From assembly GCF_002868735.1 (NCBI RefSeq), contig NZ_CP025611.1:2288501-2352500 (forward strand): DNA of 64,000 nucleotides, written 5' to 3'. This DNA comes from Niveispirillum cyanobacteriorum (GTDB lineage: Bacteria > Pseudomonadota > Alphaproteobacteria > Azospirillales > Azospirillaceae). Position 1 is the first letter of the stretch. Each line of letters starts with the position of its first letter. A model generated the notes under the pieces. It worked only from the letters and a program-made list of their open reading frames with translations. It was not told the DNA's origin and ran no database searches. This document shows, piece by piece, positions 16,579-24,151 of the stretch. Both the position numbers and the translations under genes were made by a program.

Positions 16579-17109
16579 ATGAATACCGTTCTTTTTGTGA
16601 TCGGCATATTGGCCGCCATTGGGGCGGTTAGCATCGCGCTTGTGCGTCAGGTCCTCTATTACTCCCGCCGCGCCCACATCACCCGCGTGACGGAGCAGAA
16701 CCGCGAACTGCACCGCAAGCAGGAAGAACTGACCAAGACCTATCGCGATGGGCAGGAAAGCGTGCGTCAGGCGGAGGTGGAACGCAAGGCCGCCGCCACG
16801 CAGTTGCTTGATGCCCAGCGCCGCCTGAAGATCGCCAAGGAAGACAATTACGTCATCATCCACGAGGTGAATGAGCAGACGGGTTCGCGCCGCCTATTCG
16901 TGGTGGCCATGACACTGGGCAGCAGCCTGACGCTAGGCCAGAACATCGTGAAGGACTGCAAGTTCCGCAACGTGAAGCATTTTATCGAAATCTGGGCCGA
17001 CAATGCCGACGATGCCAACCGCATCGCCCGCACCAACTTTCCGCCGGACAATGGCTTCATCCTGTCCAAGGCCGTGCCGGCCAGTCCGGCCGCCATCGCG
17101 GCGGAGTAA
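16579..17109 (+). CDS. Membrane-anchored coiled-coil protein, first of a pair
   Basis: About 176 residues, unrecognised. It starts MNTVLFVIGILAAIGAVSIA, one membrane helix (about 3-24), followed by a long charged coiled coil (about 30-95, 'RVTEQNRELHRKQEELTK') and a C-terminal globular part of ~75 residues containing 'DNYVIIHEVNEQTGSRR' and 'GFILSKAVP'. The predicted topology is a single-pass inner-membrane protein with a large soluble tail. An in-frame upstream extension to 16399 overlaps the previous gene and is not membrane-like. Directly repeated GTACGAT units (16498, 16508) lie 65 bp upstream. It is followed after 5 bp by a protein of the same architecture. Confidence 0.7.
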   Translation: MNTVLFVIGILAAIGAVSIALVRQVLYYSRRAHITRVTEQNRELHRKQEELTKTYRDGQESVRQAEVERKAAATQLLDAQRRLKIAKEDNYVIIHEVNEQTGSRRLFVVAMTLGSSLTLGQNIVKDCKFRNVKHFIEIWADNADDANRIARTNFPPDNGFILSKAVPASPAAIAAE

Positions 17110-17114
17110 GGCCC

Positions 17115-17636
17115 ATGCTGATCCAGGTTGGTGTCATCCTCGTCGTTCTGGTCTCCATCGCCTATGCTGCGGCGGTCATGCGCCGCATCGAATCCGATGT
17201 CGTGCAGTATCAGCGCGATCTGCGCGCCGTGGAGGAGGACCAGCACAAGCTGGAAGTGGCGTGCAACACCCTGCGCGGCCTGTGCAATCAGGTGGGCGAG
17301 GAAATGGCGAAGCTGCGCGCCGACATCACGGAAGTGACGGACGCCCGCGCCCAGCTGGAGGCGGAGATCAACGCCCTGTCGGAAGCGCCCAAACAGCGGC
17401 TCTACATGTTCGACAAGGGAACCATCGGCCATGGCAAATTGTGGGAAGTGCTGATCACCAATGCCGGCGGCAACGAAAGCAGCGTGGCGGGCGATCAGGC
17501 CGTGGAATGGGCCAATGGCCGCACCTATATTGTACCAGGAACGACCGATCGCGATGCCAAGTTCCGGGCGGAACCGAAATTCCTGCCCTCGATGGGATAT
17601 CGGATCATGAAGGTTGAACGGTTCCGGCGCGCCTGA
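17115..17636 (+). CDS. Membrane-anchored coiled-coil protein, second of a pair
   Basis: A 173-residue, unrecognised protein with the same layout as its upstream neighbour: N-terminal membrane helix (about 2-21, IQVGVILVVLVSIAYAAAV), coiled coil (about 25-90, 'AKLRADITEVTDARAQLEAE') and a C-terminal ~80-residue domain with 'LYMFDKGTIGHGKLWEVLI' and 'AKFRAEPKFLPSMGYRIMK'. An AAGG ribosome-binding site lies in the last codons of the preceding gene and the gap is 5 bp, so the pair is translated together and likely forms a hetero-complex in the inner membrane. The C-terminal domains differ, so this is not a recent duplication. Function unknown. Confidence 0.72.
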   Translation: MLIQVGVILVVLVSIAYAAAVMRRIESDVVQYQRDLRAVEEDQHKLEVACNTLRGLCNQVGEEMAKLRADITEVTDARAQLEAEINALSEAPKQRLYMFDKGTIGHGKLWEVLITNAGGNESSVAGDQAVEWANGRTYIVPGTTDRDAKFRAEPKFLPSMGYRIMKVERFRRA

Positions 17637-17695
17637 CGTCAATCCTTATCCTTGGGAGATGACGCCACCCAACGCCGGACGGGGAGGGAGGCGTC

Positions 17696-19159
17696 ATGGC
17701 CGATGCGGTCATCGAGTTCCCGACAGGGCAGGTGCGTCAGCGTCTATCGGGCGCTGCCGACAAGCGCCTGCACGCCGCCTTTGCCCAGTTGCGCGCCGGC
17801 TGGCGCCGCGATGCCGGCCTGTCGCCCGAACGGCGTGATGAGGCGCTGGACCATCTGGGCCGCGCCTTGGTGAAATATCAGGCAGCCCTGGTGGAGGCCG
17901 TGTCGCAGGATTTCGGCAGCCGGTCCCCGCACGAGACGCGGCTTGCCGATATCCATGCCAGCCTGTCGGCCATCCGCTTCGCCCACCGGCATTTTCATCG
18001 CTGGATGCGGCCCCGCCGCGTGGGCGTGGCCCTGCCCTTCCTGCCGGGCCGCGCACGGGTACAGCCGATGCCCCTAGGCGTGGTGGGGATCATCAGTCCC
18101 TGGAACTACCCCATCCAACTGGCCCTGGTGCCGCTGGTCGCCGCCATTGCCGCCGGTAACCGCGTACTGCTGAAGCCGTCGGAACGCACCCCGCGCACCA
18201 GCAGCCTGCTGGAACGGCTGCTGGCAGAAGTATTCGACCCGTCGGAGGTGGCGGTGGTGACGGGGGATGTGGACATGGCGCAGGCGATCACCCACCTGCC
18301 CCTGGACCATCTGCTATTCACCGGATCCACCGGGGCAGGACGGCAGGTGATGCGGGCGGCGTCCGATGCACTGGTCCCCATCACCCTGGAACTGGGCGGC
18401 AAATCGCCGGCCATCATCGGCCCCGGCTATGATCTGGAACAGGCGGCGGGACGCATTGCTGTCGGCAAGCTGCTGAATGCCGGCCAGACCTGTATCGCAC
18501 CCGATTACGTACTGGTGCCGCACGGGCGGGAACTGGAGTTCGTGGAGCATTTTGAGCGCGCGGTGACGCGGCTTTACCCACGGCTAGGCGACAACCCGGA
18601 TTACACATCCATCATCAGCGACGTACAGTATGAGCGCTTGCTGGGCCTGATTGACGATGCCAGACGGCGGGGTGCCCATGCGCGCTTCATCAATCCGGCA
18701 GGCGAAGCGCTGGAACCGGCGCGGCGCAAGCTGGCCCCGACCCTGCTGTGGCAGGTACCGGAAGATGCTGACATCCTGCGGCAGGAGATTTTCGGACCCG
18801 TCCTGCCCATCCTGCCCTATACGGCGCTAGAGGAGACGGTGGGCATCGTGAACAGCCGTCCACGCCCCCTGGCGCTCTACCTGTTCAGCCATCGCAAACT
18901 GGATGTGGATTTCGTGCTGGCCCGCACACGGGCCGGCGGCGTTACGTTAAACGACACGTTGCTCCACGCGGCCCAGGATGCGTTGCCCTTTGGCGGCATT
19001 GGGGAAAGCGGCATGGGCGCTTATCATGGGGAGGCCGGTTTCCGGACCTTCAGCCATGAACAGCCCGTTTTCAGGGCCAGCCGGTTCAGTGCCGCCCGCC
19101 TGATCCGCCCCCCCTATGGCGACCGGATCGACCGGATCCTGCGCTGGCTGATCCGGTGA
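17696..19159 (+). CDS. Coniferyl-aldehyde-type aldehyde dehydrogenase
   Basis: A 487-residue NAD(P)-dependent aldehyde dehydrogenase. It has the cofactor motif ISPWNYPIQLALVPL (~133), Gly-rich FTGSTGAGRQV (~208), general base Glu232 (LELGGKSP) and nucleophile Cys266 (GQTCIAPDY). The 'GQTCIAPDY' variant and the C-terminal membrane-leaning tail resemble class 3 and CalB-like coniferyl-aldehyde dehydrogenases that oxidise aromatic or long-chain aldehydes. The ATG is preceded by GGAGG. The substrate is assigned by subfamily likeness only; there is no lignin-type cluster around it. It is followed 40 bp later by the N-formylglutamate amidohydrolase, possibly in one transcript. Confidence 0.85.
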   Translation: MADAVIEFPTGQVRQRLSGAADKRLHAAFAQLRAGWRRDAGLSPERRDEALDHLGRALVKYQAALVEAVSQDFGSRSPHETRLADIHASLSAIRFAHRHFHRWMRPRRVGVALPFLPGRARVQPMPLGVVGIISPWNYPIQLALVPLVAAIAAGNRVLLKPSERTPRTSSLLERLLAEVFDPSEVAVVTGDVDMAQAITHLPLDHLLFTGSTGAGRQVMRAASDALVPITLELGGKSPAIIGPGYDLEQAAGRIAVGKLLNAGQTCIAPDYVLVPHGRELEFVEHFERAVTRLYPRLGDNPDYTSIISDVQYERLLGLIDDARRRGAHARFINPAGEALEPARRKLAPTLLWQVPEDADILRQEIFGPVLPILPYTALEETVGIVNSRPRPLALYLFSHRKLDVDFVLARTRAGGVTLNDTLLHAAQDALPFGGIGESGMGAYHGEAGFRTFSHEQPVFRASRFSAARLIRPPYGDRIDRILRWLIR

Positions 19160-19199
19160 CCGCTTTCGCCGGAACCGGGATTGCGATAATCAGGAAGAC

Positions 19200-19979
19200 A
19201 TGGATATCGCCTCCCCCACCTTGTTGACCGCCGCCGATCCGGCGCCCGTCCGCATCCTGAACCAGAACGCATCCAGCCCCCTGCTGCTGGTCTGTGACCA
19301 TGCCGGCAAGGCGGTGCCAGCGGCCCTGCATGGGCTGGGGGTGCATGATGCGGAACTGGACCGGCATATCGGCTGGGATATCGGTGCGGCGGCGGTGACA
19401 GAGGGTCTAGCCCGACGTCTGGACGCGCGGGCGGTGCTGTCGGTCTATTCCCGGCTGGTCGTGGATTGCAACCGCTGGCCCGACAGCCCGACCCTGATGC
19501 CCGCCATCAGCGATGGCACGCCGGTCCCCGCCAACCAGGATCTGTCAGACACGGCCCGCGCCCTGCGCATGGAGGCCCTGTACCAACCCTATCATGACGC
19601 CATCACGGCGGAACGCGCGCGCATCCAGGCACAGGGGCAGGTACCCGTCCTGATCTCCATCCACAGCTTCACGCCGCAGATGAACGGATTCCAGCGGCCT
19701 TGGCAGGTGGGCGTATTGTGGAACCGCGACGGGCGGCTGGCCTTGCCCATGCTGGCGGCATTTCGGGCCGAGGGCGACCTGACCGTCGGCGACAATGAAC
19801 CCTACAGCGCCCGCACCGGCACTGATTTCACCATCATCCACCATGGAGAGGCGGCGAACCTGCCCGTGCTGATGCTGGAAATCCGTCAGGACCTGATCGC
19901 GGATGCAGGCGGTGCCGATGCCTGGGCGGAACGGCTAGCCCGCCTGCTGCCGGGCGTCATCGCGGCCGCTGGGTGCTGA
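19200..19979 (+). CDS. N-formylglutamate amidohydrolase family protein
   Basis: A 259-residue protein of the FGase family (PF05013). Typical landmarks are 'LLVCDHAGKAVP' (~30), 'DRHIGWDIGAAAV' (~55), 'SRLVVDCNRWP' (~84), 'ISIHSFTP' (~150) and the late 'LMLEIRQDLI' (~230). These zinc-dependent amidohydrolases release formate or ammonia from N-formylglutamate-like compounds. No hut genes are nearby, so the classical histidine-degradation role is not supported by context and the true substrate may differ. AGGA is six bases upstream of the ATG. Confidence 0.87.
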   Translation: MDIASPTLLTAADPAPVRILNQNASSPLLLVCDHAGKAVPAALHGLGVHDAELDRHIGWDIGAAAVTEGLARRLDARAVLSVYSRLVVDCNRWPDSPTLMPAISDGTPVPANQDLSDTARALRMEALYQPYHDAITAERARIQAQGQVPVLISIHSFTPQMNGFQRPWQVGVLWNRDGRLALPMLAAFRAEGDLTVGDNEPYSARTGTDFTIIHHGEAANLPVLMLEIRQDLIADAGGADAWAERLARLLPGVIAAAGC

Positions 19980-19988
19980 CAGCCGGGA

Positions 19989-20165
19989 TCAGCGCGCGGC
20001 TTCAAACTCTTCCAGCAGGGCACCGACATCCAGCGCCTGCAAGGCGGCCAGCGCCTGGCTCAGATCGTCGGCGCAACGGCGCAACTGCTGCGCATGGAAG
20101 CTGATATTGGCGGCGTGGGTGGCGATGTGACCGTGGGGCAGACGGGTGCGCATATCGATGACCAT
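19989..20165 (-). CDS. Small hypothetical protein, 58 residues
   Basis: The ATG at 20165 is chosen because AGGGGGA precedes it by six bases; a longer frame reaches 20255 but has no such site. The product starts MVIDMRTRLPHGHIATHAAN, is His-rich at its N-terminus, and continues as a helical segment 'DLSQALAALQALDVGALLEE'. No family is recognised. It diverges from the DUF1244 gene, sharing a regulatory region with the inverted repeat at 20227. It converges on the amidohydrolase gene, ending nine bases from it. Confidence 0.6.
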   Translation of the reverse strand: MVIDMRTRLPHGHIATHAANISFHAQQLRRCADDLSQALAALQALDVGALLEEFEAAR

Positions 20166-20226
20166 TTGGGTCCCCCTGCAAGAGCTGAGTCCGATACTTT
20201 TGGTTATATATTCTTGTCTTGACCCC

Positions 20227-20256
20227 ATTGATACACGGCTTGACGATTGTATCAAT
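20227..20256. promoter_or_regulatory. ATTGATACA inverted repeat, candidate operator
   Basis: A perfect 9-bp inverted repeat, ATTGATACA and TGTATCAAT, with a 12-bp spacer (centres 21 bp apart, two helical turns). It lies in an A+T-rich 207-bp divergent promoter region, within 60 bp of the 58-residue gene start and 117 bp before the DUF1244 gene. A dimeric repressor or activator site is likely. The protein is unknown. Confidence 0.5.
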
Positions 20257-20372
20257 CACAAAAGTAACGCCCAGTAATAGGTTAAAATTTTAGGTGGTTT
20301 CCTTTAAAATCGGGTCGGGATACACCATTTGCGTCGACACGTTCGACCAATCAATCCCAGGGAAGCCTGACC

Positions 20373-20666
20373 ATGGACGACCAGACCCGTATCGAGCTTG
20401 AAGCCGCAGCTTTCCGCCGTTTGCTGGCACATTTGCAGACCCGCACCGATGTTCAGAATATCGATCTGATGAATCTGGCGGGTTTCTGCCGGAACTGCCT
20501 GTCGAAATGGTACCGCGCCGCCGCCGATGAAAAGGGCGTGGCCGTCAGCGATGCCGAGGCGCGCGAGCATGTCTATGGCATGCCCTACGATGAATGGAAG
20601 GCCAAGCACCAGCGTGAAGCCACCGCCGAACAGAAGGCCGCGTTCCTGCAGGCCAACGCCCACTGA
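20373..20666 (+). CDS. DUF1244 family protein
   Basis: A 97-residue protein matching DUF1244 (SMc04008-like), a small all-helical family found in proteobacteria. The recognisable core is 'LMNLAGFCRNCLSKWYRAAA' (~32-51), with its two Cys, followed by 'EHVYGMPYDEWKAKHQ' (~65-80). No function has been established for the family. Its length is normal and AGGGAA precedes the ATG. It is monocistronic, with its own terminator at 20692. Confidence 0.9.
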   Translation: MDDQTRIELEAAAFRRLLAHLQTRTDVQNIDLMNLAGFCRNCLSKWYRAAADEKGVAVSDAEAREHVYGMPYDEWKAKHQREATAEQKAAFLQANAH

Positions 20667-20691
20667 GAGTCGGCGCGGGTTTCGCACAAAC

Positions 20692-20727
20692 AAAAACCCC
20701 GCTGTCCAGCAGGACAGCGGGGTTTTT
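20692..20727. terminator. Bidirectional rho-independent terminator
   Basis: AAAAACCCCGCTGTCC pairs perfectly with its complement around an AGCA loop, with T runs on both strands. It ends both the DUF1244 gene and the convergent DJ-1-like gene. Confidence 0.92.
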
Positions 20728-20755
20728 CGTCACAGGGACAAGCCTGCCTGAAATA

Positions 20756-21325
20756 TCAGGCGGCCACCTTGCGCTGTTCGACGGCGGCGGTGAAGTTCCG
20801 CAGCATGGCATCGATCAGGCCCGACATGTCCTCATTGCTCTTGGCCGTCAGCAGGAAGCGGTCCTGGACGATCTCGTCGTCCGACCACTTGGCGCCAGCG
20901 GCTTCCAGGGCGGCGCGGGCGCTGTCGGCGCCGGTCACGGTACGGCCCTTGATACGCTCCACCAAGGCCAGCAGCTCAACGCCCTTGCCGAAGGCAACGA
21001 TGCCCTTGCCGCTGTCGACGAAGCTGCCAATGATGCGGCGAGTATGCGGGTTGGTCGCCAGCTTGGCCACCGAACGGTCGCCACCCGGCAGGACCAGCAG
21101 GTCGAAATCGGCGGCCAGCACTTCACCGACATGACGGTCGGTCGGGAAGTAATGGCCCCAGGCGGCGCCGTGCCAGCCATTCACCAAGCCCTGTTCGGGC
21201 GAAATCACCTTCGGCTTGGCGCCGGCCTTCAGCAGGGCGCGCTGCGGCTCGGTCATCTCCAGCTCTTCGAAGCCATTGGCCACGAGAATGGCGATGTTCT
21301 TTCCGGCAAGCAGTTGTTCAGTCAA
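20756..21325 (-). CDS. DJ-1/PfpI-family protein lacking the catalytic cysteine
   Basis: A 189-residue DJ-1/PfpI fold protein. There is no suitable ATG; translation starts at the TTG at 21325, which has AAGGAG eight bases upstream and gives the normal family N-terminus (TEQLLAGKNIAILVANGFEE). The conserved Glu (GFEELEMTEP) and LVLPGGD are present. At the nucleophile elbow, where active members have A-x-C-H-G, this protein reads VAFGKGVELL: the Cys is Gly and the His is Lys. It is therefore probably not a protease, deglycase or chaperone of the cysteine-dependent type. It is monocistronic; the role is unknown. Confidence 0.85.
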   Translation of the reverse strand: MTEQLLAGKNIAILVANGFEELEMTEPQRALLKAGAKPKVISPEQGLVNGWHGAAWGHYFPTDRHVGEVLAADFDLLVLPGGDRSVAKLATNPHTRRIIGSFVDSGKGIVAFGKGVELLALVERIKGRTVTGADSARAALEAAGAKWSDDEIVQDRFLLTAKSNEDMSGLIDAMLRNFTAAVEQRKVAA

Positions 21326-21755
21326 GGTCTCGTCTCCTTCTGGTTGGTACGCCCCGTACGGCACTGGCCGGGCCAATGCGATCCGATAGGCGGTGAACGC
21401 GCCGGCCGGGCCGGAACGTTCGGGAATTCCATGCTGAAAGCGGCGCTCGATCCCGGTGTCCCCCGTGTGCGGTTTGGGCCATGGTGCGCCAGGCACCGGT
21501 GGCCACAGGGCCCAGGTACGCCACAAGCCATCCGCGCCAACCCGTCATCGCGGGTTCGGTCGGGCTTTGGCCCCCCTGGGTTCCCGCACGGGACCCGGGG
21601 GCGGGTTACGTCTTTTCATGCATGGGGCGCTAATTGGCCCTTCGCGCCCGCAACGTCAATCCGCATTTCAGACAATCCTGCCATCCAAGGGTGGTGGAGG
21701 CGGCGAATCGGTAGGGGACGAGCGTACACAAAGGGGGCGGAGACGCCCTGCGGGG
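21326..21755. other. 430-bp intergenic region
   Basis: No supported gene. It should contain the promoter of the DJ-1-like gene at its left end. A strong GC-rich hairpin lies at about 21574-21606 (CCCCCTGGGTTCCCG with a near-perfect complement). The hairpin sequence resembles the inner arm of the dispersed ~120-bp element, but no ends of that element are present. Confidence 0.4.
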
Positions 21756-22394
21756 TCAGTACCAGGGTTGGGTCAACCCCTCCTGTTCAAACGCCCGGAT
21801 GACGGCAGGCAAGGCGGCGGTACGCGCGGCATGGGTGCCGATATTGGGCAGCAGGCGCGGCGGACGCCCCGCAAAATTGCGGCCCCAGCGCGTCAGCATC
21901 AGCAGCATGAAATCCACGATACCCGGCCTGTCGGCCGTCAGCCAGTCCCGCCCCGCCAGCGCCTTGTCTAGCAGATCGAACAATTCCCCAGCCCGCACCT
22001 CCGCCGCCTGCCTCACGCTGTCGGCAAGGGCCGCGTCCGCGACCTGCCGCTCGGGGTAATAATAGGCCAGATAGGCGACCTGAACCGAGTTTGTCAGGTG
22101 GATCAGCCATTGATAGGCCAGCCCACGTTCCACCGTACCCACGGGCGGCATCAGGCCCGCGTCGGGATGGCGGTCGGCCAGATGCAGCAGGATGGCTGCC
22201 GTTTCAAAGATGGGCTGTTCCCCATCCACCAGCACCGGCACGCGTCCCGTGGGGTTCAGGCGCAGATAAGTCGCCCCCTGATGTTCCTTCGAGGCGGTGT
22301 CCACCCGCACCATCTCGTATGGCGCGCCAATGGTTTCCAGTGCCATGTGCGGGGCAAGGTTGGCCATGCCGGAATTGCCATAAAGCCTGTACAT
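21756..22394 (-). CDS. Glutathione S-transferase family protein
   Basis: A 212-residue GST. The N-terminal thioredoxin-like domain (1-80) starts MYRLYGNSGMANLAPHMALE, with Ser8 placed as the possible catalytic residue, the cis-proline motif 'GRVPVLVDG' and the Glu-Thr 'IFETAAILLHLAD' that binds glutathione. The all-helical C-terminal domain (90-205) ends 'FEQEGLTQPWY'. Family members conjugate glutathione to electrophiles or reduce peroxides. The subclass is not resolvable by eye. It is divergent from mtgA (108 bp between starts). Confidence 0.88.
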   Translation of the reverse strand: MYRLYGNSGMANLAPHMALETIGAPYEMVRVDTASKEHQGATYLRLNPTGRVPVLVDGEQPIFETAAILLHLADRHPDAGLMPPVGTVERGLAYQWLIHLTNSVQVAYLAYYYPERQVADAALADSVRQAAEVRAGELFDLLDKALAGRDWLTADRPGIVDFMLLMLTRWGRNFAGRPPRLLPNIGTHAARTAALPAVIRAFEQEGLTQPWY

Positions 22395-22502
22395 CGCGGG
22401 TCATCCTTGGCTGAGGAAGCGGGAGCCCGTCTTTTTACGGTGCTTTATCCCACCTGTCTGCGCCAAGATGCGGACGGAAAAGGACAAGGAGATCTGGCCC
22501 GG

Positions 22503-23204
22503 ATGGCCCAGGACAAGCGATGGAATATGCGGCACATCGTGCGGGTGGCGGCCTTCGGCCTCGCCGGGCTCATCGGCTTTTCCATCCTGTGGGTCCTGGC
22601 CTATGCCCTGCTGCCTGTGCCGGCCACGCCGCTGATGGTGATCCGCACCCTGGGCGGGGCCGACTGGAACCATTCCTGGCGGTCCATGGACCGGATCAGC
22701 CCACATCTGGCCCGCGCCGTTATCGGGGCGGAGGATAGCCGCTTCTGCGACCATATGGGCGTGGACCTGGATGCGGTCGAAAAGGCGCTGGAGCGCAACC
22801 AGACCCATCAGCGTGTGCGTGGCGGCAGCACCATCAGCCAGCAGGTGGCCAAGAACGCCTTTCTGTGGCCCGACCGGTCCTGGCTGCGCAAGGGCGTGGA
22901 ACTCTGGTTCACCATGCTGGTGGAGACCTTCTGGTCCAAGCGCCGCATCCTGGAGGTCTATCTCAACATCGTGGAATGGGCCCCCGGCGCCTATGGCGCG
23001 GAGGCGGCATCACGATACTGGTTCGGCAAGGGGGCAGAGGCCTTGACCCCGCGTGAGGCCGCCCTTCTGGCCGCCATCCTGCCAAGCCCCCTGAAATGGA
23101 AGGCAAACCCACCCGGCCGCTATGTCGCGGGTCGTGCCGGCACATTGCAGCAACGGATGGAGATTGTACGCCGCGACGGGCTGGATGATTGCGCGCTGCC
23201 GTGA
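22503..23204 (+). CDS. mtgA: Monofunctional biosynthetic peptidoglycan transglycosylase
   Basis: A 233-residue protein of normal MtgA length. An N-terminal membrane anchor (about 12-38, 'AGLIGFSILWVLAYALL') is followed by the GT51 domain with catalytic Glu in 'VIGAEDSRFCDHMG', 'RGGSTISQQVAKNAFLW' and 'RKGVELWFTMLVE...ILEVYLNIVEW'. It polymerises lipid II into glycan strands without a transpeptidase domain. The ATG at 22503 has AAGGAG upstream at a longish 12 bases; ATG 22527 is possible. It stands alone, divergent from the GST gene. Confidence 0.93.
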   Translation: MAQDKRWNMRHIVRVAAFGLAGLIGFSILWVLAYALLPVPATPLMVIRTLGGADWNHSWRSMDRISPHLARAVIGAEDSRFCDHMGVDLDAVEKALERNQTHQRVRGGSTISQQVAKNAFLWPDRSWLRKGVELWFTMLVETFWSKRRILEVYLNIVEWAPGAYGAEAASRYWFGKGAEALTPREAALLAAILPSPLKWKANPPGRYVAGRAGTLQQRMEIVRRDGLDDCALP

Positions 23205-23244
23205 AGGGAGAGCGCTTCGATAATTATCATTTCAGGGGCTGAAG

Positions 23245-24069
23245 TTAATCCGGCAGCAGCATGACCAGACGCAGGTCGGGTCTGGTTTCCACCGACAGAG
23301 TCATCTGACGATAGCGCCGAAGGCCATGGACGGGATGCTGGAACAGCCGTTCGCCCCCTTCCCGCCCCCTGATATCGGCCCCGGCCCAGCGGGCGGCGAA
23401 TTCGGCACTGCCGGCGCGCAGTTCCGCAATCAGGGCGGTCAGCCCCGTATCCGCCAAATGCCGGCCATGATCGACCCGGAATTCGGCCAGCACGCGGGCT
23501 GCGCGCCCCGGCCAATCCACCAGCAGCTTCTTCGCCGCCGGGTCCAGGAACAGGTAGCGCAGCAGATTATGCGGACCCGGCTCATCCAGCCAGCCTGCAA
23601 ACAGGTCCGCCGCCGCACCGTTCCAGGCCAACAGGTCCAGGCGGTGATCCAGCGCATAGGCCGGCACCGTGATGGCCGCCACCGCATCGCGCAGCCGGGC
23701 ACAGGCCCCGCCATCATCCTGTCCGGGGTCGGGCTGCCGTGGGTCGCGGCGGCCCGACAGCTGGAACAGATAGGCCCGTTCCGCCCCCGTCAGGCGCAGG
23801 GTGCGGGCCAGTCGGTCCAGCGCCTGGGGCGAGGCCTGGATATCACGGCCCTGTTCCAGCCAGGTCAGCCAGGTGGCGCTGATCCCGGCATCCGCGGCCA
23901 CTTCCTCTCGCCGCAGGCCGGCGGTGCGCCGCCGCCCCGTCACGGCCAGCCCCAGCACCACCGGGTCCAGCCGCCCGCGCCGGTCGCGCAGAAAGGCACC
24001 CAGCAGGTGGCGCTGGTCGGCGGCGGGATCCTCAAAGGGCGGGACAGGCAGCTTCATAGGGGTATTCAT
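23245..24069 (-). CDS. XRE-type HTH regulator with MmyB-like ligand domain
   Basis: A 274-residue regulator. The N-terminal part has 'LGAFLRDRRGRLDP' and the helix-turn-helix 'GLRREEVAADAGISATWLTW' (~55-75), typical of the MmyB-type group in which a XRE-like HTH is fused to a PAS-like C-terminal ligand-binding domain ('YALDHRLDLLAWNGAAADLF', 'LLRYLFLDPAAKKL'). In other bacteria such regulators control adjacent divergent enzyme genes and bind fatty-acid-like ligands. Here the divergent gene is a methyltransferase, with an 82-bp shared promoter holding a palindrome at 24076. It likely represses or activates that gene. Confidence 0.87.
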   Translation of the reverse strand: MNTPMKLPVPPFEDPAADQRHLLGAFLRDRRGRLDPVVLGLAVTGRRRTAGLRREEVAADAGISATWLTWLEQGRDIQASPQALDRLARTLRLTGAERAYLFQLSGRRDPRQPDPGQDDGGACARLRDAVAAITVPAYALDHRLDLLAWNGAAADLFAGWLDEPGPHNLLRYLFLDPAAKKLLVDWPGRAARVLAEFRVDHGRHLADTGLTALIAELRAGSAEFAARWAGADIRGREGGERLFQHPVHGLRRYRQMTLSVETRPDLRLVMLLPD

Positions 24070-24075
24070 ACCAGT

Positions 24076-24087
24076 ATAAGTGCTTAT
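24076..24087. promoter_or_regulatory. ATAAG-TG-CTTAT palindrome, candidate operator
   Basis: A 12-bp palindrome between the divergent regulator and methyltransferase genes, flanked by an outer inverted repeat GGGGTA...TACCCC. It is a likely binding site of the adjacent regulator (inference). Confidence 0.4.
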
Positions 24088-24151
24088 CTTGTACCCCCCT
24101 TTGGTGGGGCGTAATCAAGAGGAACCCACCCGACGACAGGAAACCACGGCC

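Noticed and set aside
21574-21606. GC-rich hairpin as a fourth copy of the ~120-bp element
   Set aside because: Resembles only the inner arm and lacks the CGTCATCC...GGATGACG ends.
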